This document shows positions 53,776 to 62,290 of a DNA stretch of 64,000 nt, one piece after another. The stretch spans positions 1,116,001-1,180,000 of the forward strand of contig NZ_JBEGIK010000001.1 of the NCBI RefSeq assembly GCF_040675855.1. The letters run 5' to 3'. This DNA comes from Microbacterium sp. LWH3-1.2. Its GTDB lineage: Bacteria > Actinomycetota > Actinomycetes > Actinomycetales > Microbacteriaceae. A program made the position numbers and the translations under genes. The notes beneath the pieces are model-generated. The model made no database searches. It was not told where the DNA came from and was given only the letters and a program-made list of their open reading frames with translations. Numbering within the stretch: position 1 is the stretch's first letter; each line of letters begins with the position of its first letter.

Positions 53776-53798
53776 GCGCGGTGTTCCGCTCGCCGCCG

Positions 53799-54962
53799 TC
53801 ACCCGATGAGGTTGATCAGCGCGTCCAGCCCCATGCCGTAGTTGATGCGCACGGTGGGCAGGGCGAGTTTGTCCGTGCCGATCGTGACGTAGCCGGGTTC
53901 GATGGTGCGAGCCATCTCCCATCCAGCCTGGCGCAGGCCCTCTTTCGCGGTGTCGTTGTAGTGCCCGAACGGGTAGGCCACGATCTCCTTGACCCCGAGC
54001 ACGCCGAACGAGGTGTCCATGTCTGCGACGATCTCGGGCACCGAGAGGTTCGTGATGAGTCCGTCGCCGTTCGCGCCCGCGCGGTGCATGTCGTGCGTGT
54101 GCGAACGGCGCAGCACGTAGAGGTTCGGCGGCGGGTCCTGCCGGTAGGCGGTGATCATGAACGACGTGGTGAGCACCTTGTACTCGTCCACGACAGGTGC
54201 GGCGAGGTCGAACCACGTCTGGTCGGCATCGTCGTCTGTGACGATCACCGAGTGGGTCGGCAGGAACAGGCGTCCGTCGATGAACGCGGAGAGCTCGTCC
54301 CACGTCGGCAGGTAGAAGCCCGTCGTCGCGATGTGGTTGATGTGCGCGTCGAAGTCGCCGATGTACGCGTAGTTCCCGCGCAGCCAGCCGCTCTCACCCT
54401 GGGGGTTTGCGGTGAACTGGTGGTACATCAGGATCGGGATGCGGGCGTCCTCGGCCTCGTTCTGCGCGGGGCTCATCCACGCGCCGTGGAGCGTGACGCG
54501 CTGATCGGTGCACACGACGGGCTCGGAGCCGTTGACGCGTGCCGGGATGGCGAAGGCGGCCGCATCCGCCGGCGTCGCATACCAGCCCGCGAACACGAGC
54601 CCATCGCGCGAGGGGATGGGAAGTCCTGCGTACAGCGCCCCCTGCGTCTGCAGCATGGGTGCGTCGGCGATGCCATCGCCCGCGAAGCTCACCGCGCACG
54701 CCGCGGGGTCGGTGGAGGAGGCGAGCAGCTGCTCTTCGGCCGTGGGCGGCGTCGGGGTGGGCGTCGGTGCAGGCGACTCGGTCGCGGAGGGTGCAGCACC
54801 CGTTCCCCGGTCCTCGGCGCCCGCGCGCGCGAAGCCGATCGCGGCGACCGTGCCGCCGATCACGGCGAGCAGCACGACGGCGCCCACGATGCCCGCGAAC
54901 AGGCGCCGGCGTCGCACCCGCGCCGACGGTCGTCGGGCGGGAGGTGTGCCGAAGGTGGCCAT
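53799..54962 (-). CDS. Membrane-anchored polysaccharide deacetylase (CE4-like)
   Basis: 387 aa. A basic N-terminus and one helix (about residues 19-42) anchor it; a TPTPTPTP linker follows. Residues about 150-385 carry the NodB-like catalytic features: IPILMYHQF, VIVTDDDADQT (metal-binding Asp pair, diverged from TFDDG), SHTHDMH (H-x3-H type) and VAYPFGHYND. It probably removes N- or O-acetyl groups from the exported glycan or from peptidoglycan. ATG 54962 is chosen because AGGGGA lies just upstream; a TAGCAT at about 55007-55012 on the - strand could be its -10 box. Confidence 0.88.
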   Translation of the reverse strand: MATFGTPPARRPSARVRRRRLFAGIVGAVVLLAVIGGTVAAIGFARAGAEDRGTGAAPSATESPAPTPTPTPPTAEEQLLASSTDPAACAVSFAGDGIADAPMLQTQGALYAGLPIPSRDGLVFAGWYATPADAAAFAIPARVNGSEPVVCTDQRVTLHGAWMSPAQNEAEDARIPILMYHQFTANPQGESGWLRGNYAYIGDFDAHINHIATTGFYLPTWDELSAFIDGRLFLPTHSVIVTDDDADQTWFDLAAPVVDEYKVLTTSFMITAYRQDPPPNLYVLRRSHTHDMHRAGANGDGLITNLSVPEIVADMDTSFGVLGVKEIVAYPFGHYNDTAKEGLRQAGWEMARTIEPGYVTIGTDKLALPTVRINYGMGLDALINLIG

Positions 54963-55095
54963 ACGAATCCCCTGATCCGGACCGCGCATCCCCACGTGCG
55001 ATCTCTGAGGGGATGCTACCCGGATGCCGCCGCCCGCCGCCCGACCGCGACGCGGGTTGTGCATGATGCGCGTCGCCTCGCGCCGGAGGTGTCGC

Positions 55096-55101
55096 TAGGC
55101 T
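55096..55101 (+). promoter_or_regulatory. -10 box TAGGCT of small hypothetical gene
   Basis: TAGGCT followed by 8 bases and ATG, the same near-leaderless pattern as several neighbours. Confidence 0.45.
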
Positions 55102-55109
55102 CGGGTCTC

Positions 55110-55475
55110 ATGCTGCCTGCCGACTGGATCGAGCACCGTCGCGCCGACGGCGAGATCCTGGGATGGATGCTCGCCTCCGGCGACGGGTTCCGCGTCTTCG
55201 ACCTGCTCGGCCGCGAACGCACCCCGGACGGCGTCGGCGCGGTCGAGTGGCTCGCCGCCGAGGAGCTGCTCGACGAGCTCGGGATCGGCTATCTCGCCGA
55301 CCAGTGGATCCTGCGACTTCCCGACGGCACCGCGCGCCCGGTGCGGATCGCCGAGGCGAGCGCGCGGGGAGTCACCGTCGTGGCTGACGAATACGGCGCC
55401 GCCTCCGCCGTCGGGGCGGACCCCGAGCGCTTCCGACTGCCGTTCCCGGTGACCTCCGAGCTCGCCCCTCGCTGA
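55110..55475 (+). CDS. Small hypothetical protein
   Basis: 121 aa, soluble and acidic, with no membrane segment and no motif I recognise. The sequence is evenly composed (DWIEHRRADGEILGWMLASG, then VFDLLGRERTPDGVG and WLAAEELLDELGIGYLADQW). This looks like a compact folded domain rather than an accidental frame. A TAGGCT box sits 8 bases before the ATG. It stands alone between the divergent deacetylase and the ACT-domain gene. Confidence 0.7.
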   Translation: MLPADWIEHRRADGEILGWMLASGDGFRVFDLLGRERTPDGVGAVEWLAAEELLDELGIGYLADQWILRLPDGTARPVRIAEASARGVTVVADEYGAASAVGADPERFRLPFPVTSELAPR

Positions 55476-55596
55476 ACCACCGCCTGCCGCCCGCGGCGAC
55501 CGGCGCCGGCGGCGCCAAGGACCATCGCATCGAGGTCGCGCGGATGGCGTGCGTACTCGCCGAGCGGCCCCCCTCAACCCGCCGGCGCCCGATGGG

Positions 55597-55602
55597 TACG
55601 CT
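55597..55602 (+). promoter_or_regulatory. -10 box TACGCT of ACT-domain gene
   Basis: TACGCT then 7 bases to ATG 55610: a leaderless arrangement. Confidence 0.45.
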
Positions 55603-55609
55603 GTGAGCC

Positions 55610-56125
55610 ATGACGATCCTCGTGCTCACGCTTGCCGGAGGCGATCGAGCCGGTCTCGTCGCGGCCGTCGCCGATGTGGTCGACCGCCACGGCGGGAACT
55701 GGGAGAACAGCCAGCTCGCCGAGCTGTCGGGCGTGTTCGCCGGGGTCGTCGAGGTCTCGGTCGTCCCGGGGCGCGCGGACGAGCTCCGTGAGTCGCTGTC
55801 GGTGCTCGACGGACTCCTCTCTGTCACGGTCAGCACAGGCTCCGAGCCCTCCGCGGAGGCTGCCGCCATGCGCCCGATCACCCTCCAGGTGATCGGCAAC
55901 GACCATCCGGGGATCGTCCGGGAGATGACGACAGTCCTGCGCTCCCACGACATCAACATCGACCGCATGACCACCGAGACTCGGGAGGCGGCCATGTACG
56001 GCGGCCGGCTGTTCGAGGCCACGGTGAAGGCCAGGGTGCCGGCATCCGTCGATCTGGACGCCCTCACCCGCGAGCTCGAGCGCCTCGCGAGCGAGATCCA
56101 GGTCGACGTCACGCTCGAGCCATGA
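55610..56125 (+). CDS. GcvR-like protein with two ACT domains
   Basis: 171 aa made of two ACT domains (about residues 2-75 and 85-165). Characteristic openings are LTLAGGDRAGLVAAVADVV and QVIGNDHPGIVREMTTVL. This layout matches glycine-cleavage transcriptional repressor-like (GcvR) proteins, which bind amino acids and act through other regulators. No gcv genes are nearby, so the target is unknown. The ATG is 7 bases from a TACGCT box. Confidence 0.85.
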   Translation: MTILVLTLAGGDRAGLVAAVADVVDRHGGNWENSQLAELSGVFAGVVEVSVVPGRADELRESLSVLDGLLSVTVSTGSEPSAEAAAMRPITLQVIGNDHPGIVREMTTVLRSHDINIDRMTTETREAAMYGGRLFEATVKARVPASVDLDALTRELERLASEIQVDVTLEP

Positions 56126-56134
56126 CCCCCGCCG

Positions 56135-56320
56135 TCAGGCGAGGTCGCGGAGCCGGGCAGCGAGCCCGTCGCCGTCGCCGGCCCGCCGCTCGTAGCCGAC
56201 GGCGATGATGAGCAGCACCGCGCCGACCACCGACAGGGTGATCCACCAGGGCATCGCCTCGATGCCGCGCCCGATCTGCACCATGAACGCGAGCACGTTC
56301 TCGACCGGCAGCACGACGAT
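56135..56320 (-). pseudogene. Relic: C-terminal fragment of a membrane protein
   Basis: On the - strand this encodes about 60 residues: FMVQIGRGIEAMPWWITLSV, then VGAVLLIIAVGYERRAGDG and an ending LAARLRDLA. The pattern of a last membrane helix followed by YERR resembles the C-terminus of large actinobacterial multi-helix membrane proteins (SCO7613-like). The rest of such a protein is absent; upstream the frame runs into unrelated sequence. A short intact small membrane protein (ATG near 56386) is the alternative. Confidence 0.45.
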
Positions 56321-56322
56321 CC

Positions 56323-56388
56323 CGATGGCTACATCGCCGGGCCGGACGGCCGCTGGGATTGGGCGACGCCCGACGCCGACGTGCATAC
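56323..56388 (+). pseudogene. Relic: fragment of a RibD/dihydrofolate-reductase-family gene
   Basis: Read on the + strand, this encodes DGYIAGPDGRWDWATPDADVH, matching the N-terminal LDGYIAGPDGxxDWAxPDxxVH motif of RibD-C/DHFR-like proteins. Nothing of the family is visible on either side, so only about 22 codons survive. It abuts the membrane-protein relic on the opposite strand. Confidence 0.55.
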
Positions 56389-56602
56389 GGTAAACATCGG
56401 ATCAATATATGTACGTGCTAGCGGATGCGAACTCCACAGCAGGCGGATGCATGGCGGGACTGCGGTCGATCCTGCGTCTCTCGCGGACGCGTGCGAGCTG
56501 ACGTCACCACCGCGGTGCGAAGGGTGAGGCGGGTTGCCGCGGATGACTCAATGTATGGGCTCACGGGCGCATTGATTGAACGAATCGCGACATGACCGCG
56601 CA

Positions 56603-56614
56603 TACACTGATCGC
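56603..56614 (+). promoter_or_regulatory. Leaderless -10 box of the GntR gene
   Basis: TACACT (56603-56608), 6 bases, GTG at 56615. The preceding 56393-56602 is AT-richer than its surroundings and contains a TGACGTCA palindrome (56499-56506) but no gene. Confidence 0.5.
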
Positions 56615-57376
56615 GTGGCAGCTAAGACTGAAAGCCTTTCACCGGGTCCGGTCTCGAGGTCGAATCACGTCATCGACCAGGTCAAGCGGATGATCGCCTC
56701 CGGCGAACTGCGGGCCGGCGACCGGCTCCCGATCGAGAAGGAACTCGCTGCACAGCTCGGGGTGTCGCGAGGCTCCCTGCGGGAGGCGGTGAGATCGCTC
56801 GCCACCCTCGGAGTGCTCGAGACGCGTCAGGGCGACGGCACGTACGTGACCCAGCTCGACCCCGGTTCGCTGCTGCGCCCCCTGGAATTCTGGGCTGGAC
56901 TGCAGGAGGCGACTCAGTCGGTCGATCTGCTCGCCGTACGACGCGTGCTCGAGACGGAGTCCGCCGGGCTCGCGGCAGTGAGGCTGACGGACGCCGAATT
57001 CGACGACCTCGAGAAGATCCTGTCCGACATCGACTCCGAGTTGGCCTCGGGCAACCTCGAGCCCGAGGCGTTCATCGACGCGGACGCCGCCTTCCATCGG
57101 CACATCGCCGTCGCCAGCGGCAACCCCGCGCTCGCCGCGTTGATCGACAGTCTGATGACACGCACACTTCGCGGCCGCCTCTGGCGCGCCATCACGGAAC
57201 GCGATTCGCTCGGCGAGGCGCATGCCGACCACCGGGCCATCCTCGCCGCGCTCCGCACCCGCGACGCCGAACGAGCGCGCATCCGGATGGCGGCGCACCT
57301 GCTGGGTGTCGAAGTCTTCGCGGCGCAGCATCCGGTCGAGGGCGGCGATCAGCCGCCAGGGTCGTCTAGCGGCTGA
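56615..57376 (+). CDS. FadR-subfamily GntR transcriptional regulator
   Basis: 253 aa. The N-terminal winged helix (about residues 18-85) has RLPIEKELAAQLGVSRGSLREAVRSL and the wing RQGDGTYV. The C-terminal FCD domain (about 100-235) is all-helical, with the metal/ligand histidine regions FIDADAAFHRHIA and EAHADHRAILAAL. It probably represses the adjacent fuconate dehydratase and fucosidase genes until a sugar acid accumulates. A GTG at 56615 follows a TACACT box. Its stop overlaps the 3' end of the convergent dehydratase by 11 bases. Confidence 0.92.
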   Translation: MAAKTESLSPGPVSRSNHVIDQVKRMIASGELRAGDRLPIEKELAAQLGVSRGSLREAVRSLATLGVLETRQGDGTYVTQLDPGSLLRPLEFWAGLQEATQSVDLLAVRRVLETESAGLAAVRLTDAEFDDLEKILSDIDSELASGNLEPEAFIDADAAFHRHIAVASGNPALAALIDSLMTRTLRGRLWRAITERDSLGEAHADHRAILAALRTRDAERARIRMAAHLLGVEVFAAQHPVEGGDQPPGSSSG

Positions 57377-58691
57377 CGAGCACCTCCTTCGCGCTGCGGT
57401 CGAGCCAGTAGCTGCCGGTGGGGAACTCGTACCGCTGGATGCTCTCTTCGTGCAGCTCGGCGCTGTAGCCCGGGTTGGACGGCAGTACGTAGTGCCCGTT
57501 CGAGACGACGACGGGATCGACGAAGTGCTCATGCAGGTGGTCCACGTATTCGGTGAGTCGCTTGTCCAGCGACGCCGACACGGCGACGAAGTCGAAGATC
57601 GACAGGTGCTGCACGAGTTCGCACAGACCGACGCCACCCGCGTGCGGACACACCGGAACCCCGAACTTCTGCGCCATCAGGTAGACGGACAGGATCTCGT
57701 TCACGCTCGCCAGGCGCGCGGAGTCGAGCTGGCAGAAGTCGATCGCCTCGGCCTGGAACATCTGTTTGAACAGCACGCGGTTCATGCCGTGCTCGCCGGT
57801 CGCCACGCCGATCGGGCTGACCGCCCTGCGGATGGCGGCGTGCCCCAGCACATCATCGGGGCTGGTCGGCTCCTCGATCCACAGGGGGCGGAACTCGGCG
57901 AGTTCGTTGACCCAGTCGATCGCCTGAGGGACATCCCACACCTGGTTGGCGTCGATCATGAGTTCGGCGTCCCATCCGACGACCTCGCGAGCGACACGGA
58001 GGCGTCGGCGGTCCTCCTCGAGGTCGGCACCCACCTTGATCTTGAAGTGGCGATAACCCTCGTCCTTCGCCTCCTGGAGGAGTGCCCGGAGCTTGTCGTC
58101 CGAGTATCCGAGCCAGCCCGCGCTGGTGGTGTAGCACGGGTACCCGCCCCGTGCGGTCAGCTCCGCGATCCGGCGCTGTCGCCCGGGCTCCGCCGCGCGG
58201 AGTATCTCGACAGCCTCTTCACGGGTGAGCGCATCCGAGAGATACCTCAGATCCGCCGCATCAGCGAGCTGCTCCGGCGTCATGTCCACGAGAAGTCGCC
58301 AAAGGGGCACTCCGGCACGCCGGGCGGCCATGTCCCAGAGCGCGTTCATCACCGCGGCCATGGCGAGGTGGACGACGCCCTTCTCCGGGCCGAGCCAGCG
58401 AAGCTGCGAGTCGCCGGCGAGCTCACGGTAGACCCCGCCGAGGTCGTCGAGCAGGCAGTCCACATCCCGCCCGATGAGCGGCTCGGCACGTTGCCGGGCG
58501 GCCTCGGCGCAGAGATCGTTTCCGCGACCGATCGTGAAGGTGAAGCCGTGGCCGCGCAGGTCGCTGTCGGTCTCGAGGACGAGATAGGCGGCCGAGTAGT
58601 CGCCGTCCTTGTTCATCGCATCGGAGCCGTCGGCCAGGAGAGACGTGGGGAAGCGTATGTCATGCACACGGATACCGCTGATGATCGCCAT
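57366..58691 (-). CDS. L-fuconate dehydratase (enolase superfamily)
   Basis: 441 aa. Signatures match FucD-type enolase-superfamily enzymes: YTTSAGWLGYSDDKL, acid/base lysine in FKIKVGAD, metal ligand in LMIDANQVWD, second ligand in LWIEEPTSPDD, third in ATGEHGMNR, and the His in CPHAGGVGLCELVQH. It dehydrates L-fuconate to 2-keto-3-deoxy-L-fuconate in the oxidative fucose pathway. GGAGGAA precedes the ATG. A TCATTCGATG element lies 35-44 bases upstream, inside the 3' end of the fucosidase gene. Confidence 0.93.
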   Translation of the reverse strand: MAIISGIRVHDIRFPTSLLADGSDAMNKDGDYSAAYLVLETDSDLRGHGFTFTIGRGNDLCAEAARQRAEPLIGRDVDCLLDDLGGVYRELAGDSQLRWLGPEKGVVHLAMAAVMNALWDMAARRAGVPLWRLLVDMTPEQLADAADLRYLSDALTREEAVEILRAAEPGRQRRIAELTARGGYPCYTTSAGWLGYSDDKLRALLQEAKDEGYRHFKIKVGADLEEDRRRLRVAREVVGWDAELMIDANQVWDVPQAIDWVNELAEFRPLWIEEPTSPDDVLGHAAIRRAVSPIGVATGEHGMNRVLFKQMFQAEAIDFCQLDSARLASVNEILSVYLMAQKFGVPVCPHAGGVGLCELVQHLSIFDFVAVSASLDKRLTEYVDHLHEHFVDPVVVSNGHYVLPSNPGYSAELHEESIQRYEFPTGSYWLDRSAKEVLVSR

Positions 58692-58694
58692 TAA

Positions 58695-61178
58695 TCATTC
58701 CTCCGTCAGGTTGTTGCACCCAATATCATTCGATGTATCGTGGCGTCTCGAGAGTCCGGTTCGCCTGATAGCCCCTCCGGCCGGCAGCACCTGGCGTTCA
58801 TCGCGGTCGAGCTCGCGGTCAGCTGACCTCGCAGGGCGGGGCGGGGTCGATGCAGTGCGGGGGCCGAGCCGGAGGGTGTGCGGGCCACGCGACAGGTCCA
58901 CCGTGAGGGAGGACCCGAGTCCGCTCACGTTCAGAATCTCGCGGGTGCGAGCCGCCTCGGACCCGGGAACCGCCCGGATGACGGCGGTCGCGCCGTCGGC
59001 GTCCCACCGCAACTCCTCGATGAGGACGCCGCCCCGCGCCCGCACGCCGCGGAGTGATCCCGAGGCCCAGGCGGCCGGCAACGCGGGCAGCAGCACGAGC
59101 GATCCCGGCTGCGACTGCACGAGCATCTCGATCACGACGGCCGGCAGCCCACCGCTCGCGTCCACGTTGAAGATCGAGTCGCCGTCGTGCGTCGACACCG
59201 CGTTGGACCGCCAGAAATCGCGTGCGAGGGACTCCACGCAGCGCAGGGCTGCATCCGAGTCTCCCAGGCGCGCGGCCGCCAGCCCGAGTCCGACCAGCCC
59301 GAACGCCATCTCCATGCGCCCGTCTTCACCGGCCCAGGGCCGCTCGTCCCGCCATGCCAGCTTCCTGCGGATGGTCTCGATCGCTGCCCGACGAAGCTCA
59401 GGGGCCTGCGCCGCGTCGTCCTCTTCGTACCAGAACGGATAGAGCTGCGACGCATGCCGGTGCCCGAGCTCCTCGGCGAGGCCGGGGTCGAGCCATTCGG
59501 CGAAGGTGCCGTCGTCGGCGACGCGATACGGAGGAAGGCGTTCCGCGAAGGACTCCCACGCGGCGCGATCGGCGTTCTCGCCGAGGAGATCCGCGATCCG
59601 GATCGCGAGCCGCGCAGCATCGCGGAGGGCGGCGACGTCCATGGTCGCGTCGACGGCGATCGGATTCGTGCGATTGCCCGGCGTGTTCTCGGGCGAGTAC
59701 GACGGCACAAGATGGAGCGTGCCGGTGTCATCGGGCAGGCCGATGGCGGTGGCGAACGCCATGACGTTCTGGGCGAGCGGCCATGCATACTCGCGGAGGG
59801 TCGCGAGGTCGCCGGTCGCGCTGAATTGGTCCCAAGCCAGCCGGAGGATCCATGCGCCACCCGCGATCCAGTAGAGGTGGGGGTAGGACGTGGCGAAGTG
59901 GTTGCTGCGGCCGTGAGAGTCGAAGCGCGCGGGCAGCAGCCAGCCCGGAGCGCCGAAGACGCGTTCGGCGTTCTCCGCGTAGTGGTCGGTGTGACGGAAG
60001 ACGGCGCGGAGGTACGAGGTGAGCAGTTCCGGGGTCCCCGAAGCCACCAGCGATGCGACGCCGCCGTGCTGCACATTGCCGTTCTGGGTCCAGTCGCCCG
60101 ACCAGGCCGGTCGCCGCGTCCCCTGCCAGATCCCCACGAGGGTCGGCGGCAGCACGCCGGTCGCCGACAGGATCGTGTGGCGCCCCGAGGCGAAGGCGAG
60201 CTCGATCGCGGCGAGCACGGACGGAGCATCTCCTTCACGCGCGCGCTCGAGCACCTCGTCATAGGAGTGGTCGTCGCCGATGTCGCTGTCGAGGTCGAGC
60301 GAGCACGCGGCGAACAGTGATGCGTGCGTCACGCCTGACGGTTCGGCTGGTTCCCCGAGCCCGCCGAACACTTCGACGCGGATCGGCAGGCGGGTCGCGG
60401 CGCCTGCAGGAACGCGGATCCGCACACCGCCGTCCACGGGTTGCGGGTCCAGGCCCGCCGGCAGCTCGACGCTGAGCCGGGCGCGGGTCGGCGACCACGG
60501 ACTCGGCGGGTGCTGCCGCACGAACGGGGGCAGGGTCCCGGCGTCGACTTCCACGTCGACGACCCATCGTCCTGGTTCCAGAGCGCTCGTCTCGGTGAGG
60601 AAAACGCCGTAGTCCGTGGAGGGATAGTCGCCGATTCCGCGTGCGCCGTCCCCGGGGTCGAGGGACAGCACACCTCGGATGTCGCGACTCGATGACAACT
60701 CGAGGAACAGGGTGCCGGCAGCGCGATCGGGCACGATCGCGATTCCGCTGCGGTCGGTGTCCGCGGCGGACCACTCGACCTCCACCCGTCCCGTCAGAAA
60801 CTCTCCGGACCTGCGGTAGGTCCACACGCGTGGCGCTTCGTCCGGAACCCACGACAGTGCTGCGACGGGCACGAACGGGTCGGTCCAGATCATCCGTCCC
60901 TCGTACCCGTCGTCCCACGCGACCCGCGAGGTGATCGCGGCTGCCGCGTCGGTGTCGCCGGCGAGGACGGCGGCGCGGACCTCGTCGATCACGGGGCCCG
61001 TGCGAGGCGCGGCGATGGCGGAGTTCACCGGGACGAAGAACTCCTCGTGGCACACATGCACGACGTGACGCTCGGGTGCTCCGGAGAGCACCGCGCCCAG
61101 GCTGCCCGTTCCTGCGATGAGACCGTGCTCCCAGTCCAGGCCGGCCGACGAGCTCCAGAACCCTGTTCTGTGGGGCAC
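58695..61178 (-). CDS. GH95-family alpha-L-fucosidase
   Basis: 827 aa, no signal peptide, so probably cytoplasmic. The N-terminal beta domain is followed by an alpha/alpha-barrel with the GH95 features LPPTLVGIWQG, TQNGNVQHGG (the paired asparagines), PSYSPEN (acid region), GHRHASQLYPFW and IFNVDASGGLPAVVIEMLVQS (aspartate). It removes alpha-L-fucose from glycans. GTG 61178 has GAAGGAG upstream. The last 45 residues are unlike the family and read through the dehydratase promoter region, which suggests a late frameshift or lost stop. Confidence 0.9.
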   Translation of the reverse strand: MPHRTGFWSSSAGLDWEHGLIAGTGSLGAVLSGAPERHVVHVCHEEFFVPVNSAIAAPRTGPVIDEVRAAVLAGDTDAAAAITSRVAWDDGYEGRMIWTDPFVPVAALSWVPDEAPRVWTYRRSGEFLTGRVEVEWSAADTDRSGIAIVPDRAAGTLFLELSSSRDIRGVLSLDPGDGARGIGDYPSTDYGVFLTETSALEPGRWVVDVEVDAGTLPPFVRQHPPSPWSPTRARLSVELPAGLDPQPVDGGVRIRVPAGAATRLPIRVEVFGGLGEPAEPSGVTHASLFAACSLDLDSDIGDDHSYDEVLERAREGDAPSVLAAIELAFASGRHTILSATGVLPPTLVGIWQGTRRPAWSGDWTQNGNVQHGGVASLVASGTPELLTSYLRAVFRHTDHYAENAERVFGAPGWLLPARFDSHGRSNHFATSYPHLYWIAGGAWILRLAWDQFSATGDLATLREYAWPLAQNVMAFATAIGLPDDTGTLHLVPSYSPENTPGNRTNPIAVDATMDVAALRDAARLAIRIADLLGENADRAAWESFAERLPPYRVADDGTFAEWLDPGLAEELGHRHASQLYPFWYEEDDAAQAPELRRAAIETIRRKLAWRDERPWAGEDGRMEMAFGLVGLGLAAARLGDSDAALRCVESLARDFWRSNAVSTHDGDSIFNVDASGGLPAVVIEMLVQSQPGSLVLLPALPAAWASGSLRGVRARGGVLIEELRWDADGATAVIRAVPGSEAARTREILNVSGLGSSLTVDLSRGPHTLRLGPRTASTPPRPARSADRELDRDERQVLPAGGAIRRTGLSRRHDTSNDIGCNNLTEE
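58726..58735. promoter_or_regulatory. Candidate FadR-type operator upstream of fuconate dehydratase
   Basis: TCATTCGATG contains CAT-TCG-ATG. A near-copy, TCATTGGATG, lies on the - strand at 61239-61248 upstream of the fucosidase, and TCATTGAATC at 61366-61375. Confidence 0.35.
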
Positions 61179-61238
61179 GACGCTGTCTCCTTCCCGTGTG
61201 GCCTCTGACGAGCCCACCGCTTCCACGATATCGAGAAT

Positions 61239-61376
61239 CATCCAATGAATAACACGTCGGGACGTCCTCGAGCCGGCACCGTCCCGCGCGACGCGCGCAT
61301 ACTTGCCGAGATAATGCGCCTGTTCTCCTCCACCTTCTGATGTTCACAAGCATGTGGACCCAGATTCATTGAATCT
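61239..61376 (-). promoter_or_regulatory. Fucosidase upstream region with two candidate operators
   Basis: TCATTGGATG (- strand, 61248-61239) sits 61 bases before the GTG. AGATTCA-T-TGAATCT (61362-61376) is a perfect 15-base palindrome further upstream. Both resemble the site before the dehydratase gene and could bind the GntR regulator. Confidence 0.4.
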
Positions 61377-61406
61377 TTATCGAGGATCCGGGATGCGGTC
61401 GAGCGC

Positions 61407-62288
61407 TCACAGTCGTACCTCGCCTCGGCCGAAGGCCTGCAGCTTGGCGAACATGTCCTCGATGAGCCAACGGGTGTCGACGGCCTCGCACACGCGGATG
61501 CGGTGTGAGGTGTCGACGGTGCCGGCCACCTCGCTGTCGGCCCCGAATCGCGGCGGCGGGCGCAGGCTCCAGCGGGCGCCGAGCGGATTCAGCAGAGCGC
61601 CGATGGCCGGGCTGTCGCCGAGCGAGCGGAAGTCCATCGGCCCGTAGTCGATCCGGGCGTTGAAGGCGATCACGCGCTCGACGAGGTACTCCGCGAGCGC
61701 ACCGCTGCCGCCGAGGCGCTCGACGAGTTCCGCGTGCCCGACCCCGATCATCGTGTAGACGGACATCGGAATCTGCCACATCTCGACTCCGGATGCCAGC
61801 ACGACGTTGGCAGCCGCCACGTCGTTCGACAGGTTGAACTCGGGCGAGTATCCGACGACCCCCTCGTACGGAGGGCCGCCGATCCACACGATCAGCGGGT
61901 CGTCGTCGACGATGCCCGGGTCCTCCAGCAGTGCTGACGCGACATCGGTGAGTGGACCCAGCACGGCCACGCGAAGGCGCCGGTCGTCGGATCGCGCCTC
62001 TTGCCGGATCAGAGCCGAAGCCGCCGACGGGCGCGGCGTCTTCTCGTCCGCCAGCGCCCCATCCGCGCCGTCGGCAACGACGCCGCGCCCGGATGCTCCC
62101 AGCATGGACTGCAGGAGTTCGACCTCGGCGCGCGATTCGCCGCGGCTGCCCTGTCGTCCGAAATGGGCGGGGAGGATCCCCCGTACATCGAGGACGGACG
62201 AGAGCAGAGCATGCACGATGGCGAACTGGTCGTCGACCTCGTTCGCGGCATCCGTGCTGATGAGCACCTTGTGCGGCGGGAGCGGCAT
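61407..62288 (-). CDS. Nucleoside-hydrolase-like protein
   Basis: 293 aa. The N-terminal calcium site of inosine-uridine nucleoside hydrolases appears as STDAANEVDDQFAI (D13, D19, D20) rather than the usual DTDPGxDD. GPLTDVA, WIGGPP and EFNLSNDVAAANVV are further family landmarks. The altered motif places it in a divergent branch whose substrates are uncertain; near fucosidase and sugar-uptake genes it may hydrolyse an unusual glycoside. It follows the LacI gene with a 2-base gap. Confidence 0.82.
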   Translation of the reverse strand: MPLPPHKVLISTDAANEVDDQFAIVHALLSSVLDVRGILPAHFGRQGSRGESRAEVELLQSMLGASGRGVVADGADGALADEKTPRPSAASALIRQEARSDDRRLRVAVLGPLTDVASALLEDPGIVDDDPLIVWIGGPPYEGVVGYSPEFNLSNDVAAANVVLASGVEMWQIPMSVYTMIGVGHAELVERLGGSGALAEYLVERVIAFNARIDYGPMDFRSLGDSPAIGALLNPLGARWSLRPPPRFGADSEVAGTVDTSHRIRVCEAVDTRWLIEDMFAKLQAFGRGEVRL

Positions 62289-62290
62289 CG

